DNA from: Wenzhouxiangellaceae bacterium
Lineage (GTDB): Bacteria > Pseudomonadota > Gammaproteobacteria > Xanthomonadales > Wenzhouxiangellaceae
Length of the DNA: 33,336 nucleotides
NCBI GenBank assembly: GCA_018334995.1
Contig: JAGXKW010000005.1
Coordinates: 40,253-73,588, forward strand
Direction of reading: 5' to 3'
Positions 33,077-33,336 of this stretch are shown piece after piece (positions within the stretch are counted from its first letter, which is position 1; every line of letters starts with the position of its first letter). The notes below the pieces were generated by a model. That model was not told the origin of the DNA and made no database searches. It saw nothing but the letters and a program-made list of their open reading frames with translations. The position numbers and the translations under genes were made by a program.

Positions 33077-33336
33077 ATGCAGAACAATACTGAAGACAGC
33101 ATGAAGCAGGCGATCGAAAACGAAGCGGGTGCCGCGACCGGCGCCGCTGGAAGCGCTGCTCCCGCTGCCACCCCGGATGCCGATTCGCCGACGTCGGCCA
33201 GCACGGCTTCCAACAAGAAGGCCTCCAAGAAGAAGGCCTCCAAGAAGAAGGCCTCCAAGAAGAAGGCCTCCAAGAAGAAGGCCTCCAAGAAGAAGGCCTC
33301 CAAGAAGAAGGCCTCCAAGAAGAAGGCCTCCAAGAC
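33077..33336 (+). CDS. Lysine-rich KKKAS-repeat (histone H1-like) protein, N-terminal part
   Basis: An open frame begins with ATG at 33077 (AGGGAG eight bases upstream) and is still open at the window end (86 codons seen). After an acidic/Ala-rich lead (MQNNTEDSMKQAIENEAG) come eight copies of KKASK. The composition, Lys with Ala and Ser, resembles bacterial histone H1-like proteins such as the AlgP and HctB types, which bind DNA. It sits 33 bases after the TPR gene but its relation to that operon is unclear. The opposite-strand frame is a shadow of the repeats. Confidence 0.7.
   Translation, partial: MQNNTEDSMKQAIENEAGAATGAAGSAAPAATPDADSPTSASTASNKKASKKKASKKKASKKKASKKKASKKKASKKKASKKKASK
33215..33334 (+). 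repeat. Eight perfect 15-bp tandem repeats
   Basis: Unit AAGAAGGCCTCCAAG is repeated eight times without a mismatch, in frame, coding KKASK. The match breaks at 33335. Perfect identity at codon level implies recent expansion or ongoing slippage. Confidence 0.95.

Noticed and set aside
33061-33333. Minus-strand frame coding a repeated MEAFFLEAFF-type peptide
   Set aside because: It is the complement of the 15-bp repeats. The plus-strand frame has a ribosome site, a sensible start and a known lysine-rich protein type.

Overview
The window reads as a chromosomal segment of a GC-rich gammaproteobacterium. The evidence is gene order: pilU-pilT beside yggS-proC-yggT-DUF4426, valS-holC-pepA facing lptF-lptG, holD-rimI, and a Vibrio/Shewanella-type second TonB cluster. 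The exosortase H gene, the Wenzhouxiangella/Xanthomonadales-like flavour of the hypothetical proteins and the GC-rich codon use suggest that part of the class. The genus is inference. No rRNA, tRNA, CRISPR array, prophage or transposase gene was seen.

Layout. 29-1964 (+): exosortase xrtH, an NAD-dependent epimerase and a short pdxH, all overlapping. 2104-3970: trmH (-), a repeat-flanked spacer, a TerB-like gene (+), then a DUF4426 gene (-). 4114-6222 (-): yggT, proC, yggS. 6313-8512 (+): pilT and pilU, the type IV pilus retraction ATPases. 8513-8727: an 11-bp-spaced direct repeat, a -10 box and a strong intrinsic terminator, together suggesting a small RNA or attenuated leader. 8728-10699 (+): an OmpR-family two-component pair. 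10805-12738: a zinc-ribbon membrane protein and, on the minus strand, two envelope proteins, one resembling the end of a TonB-dependent receptor barrel. 13046-15854: trhO (+) and proS (-). 16158-19631 (+): pssA, a divergent holD, rimI, a nitrilase and a SIMPL-domain protein. 19842-24806 (-): valS, holC, pepA. 25139-27273 (+): lptF-lptG, then a convergent RDD gene (-). 28038-33043 (+): DUF3450 protein, TtpC-like protein, ExbB, ExbD, TonB and a TPR protein. 33077-end (+): start of a lysine-rich KKKAS-repeat protein.

How the genes work together. The largest coherent system is the six-gene TonB2/TtpC-type energy-transduction operon. LptF/LptG (LPS export), PssA (phosphatidylethanolamine synthesis), XrtH (surface protein processing) and PilT/PilU also act at the envelope. 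HolC and HolD, the chi and psi clamp-loader accessory subunits, lie about 5.3 kb apart.

Spacers are unusually rich in inverted or periodic repeats: 2747-2985, 19698-19767, 22688-22712, 23166-23287 and 24963-25103. They look like members of dispersed repeat families, but only a genome-wide search can show that. I did not find a wholly new multi-gene system. The best candidates for something undescribed are the response-regulator-box/small-RNA arrangement at 8544-8681, the plugless TonB-receptor-like barrel at 11719-12738, and the cryptic holD at 16945-17382.
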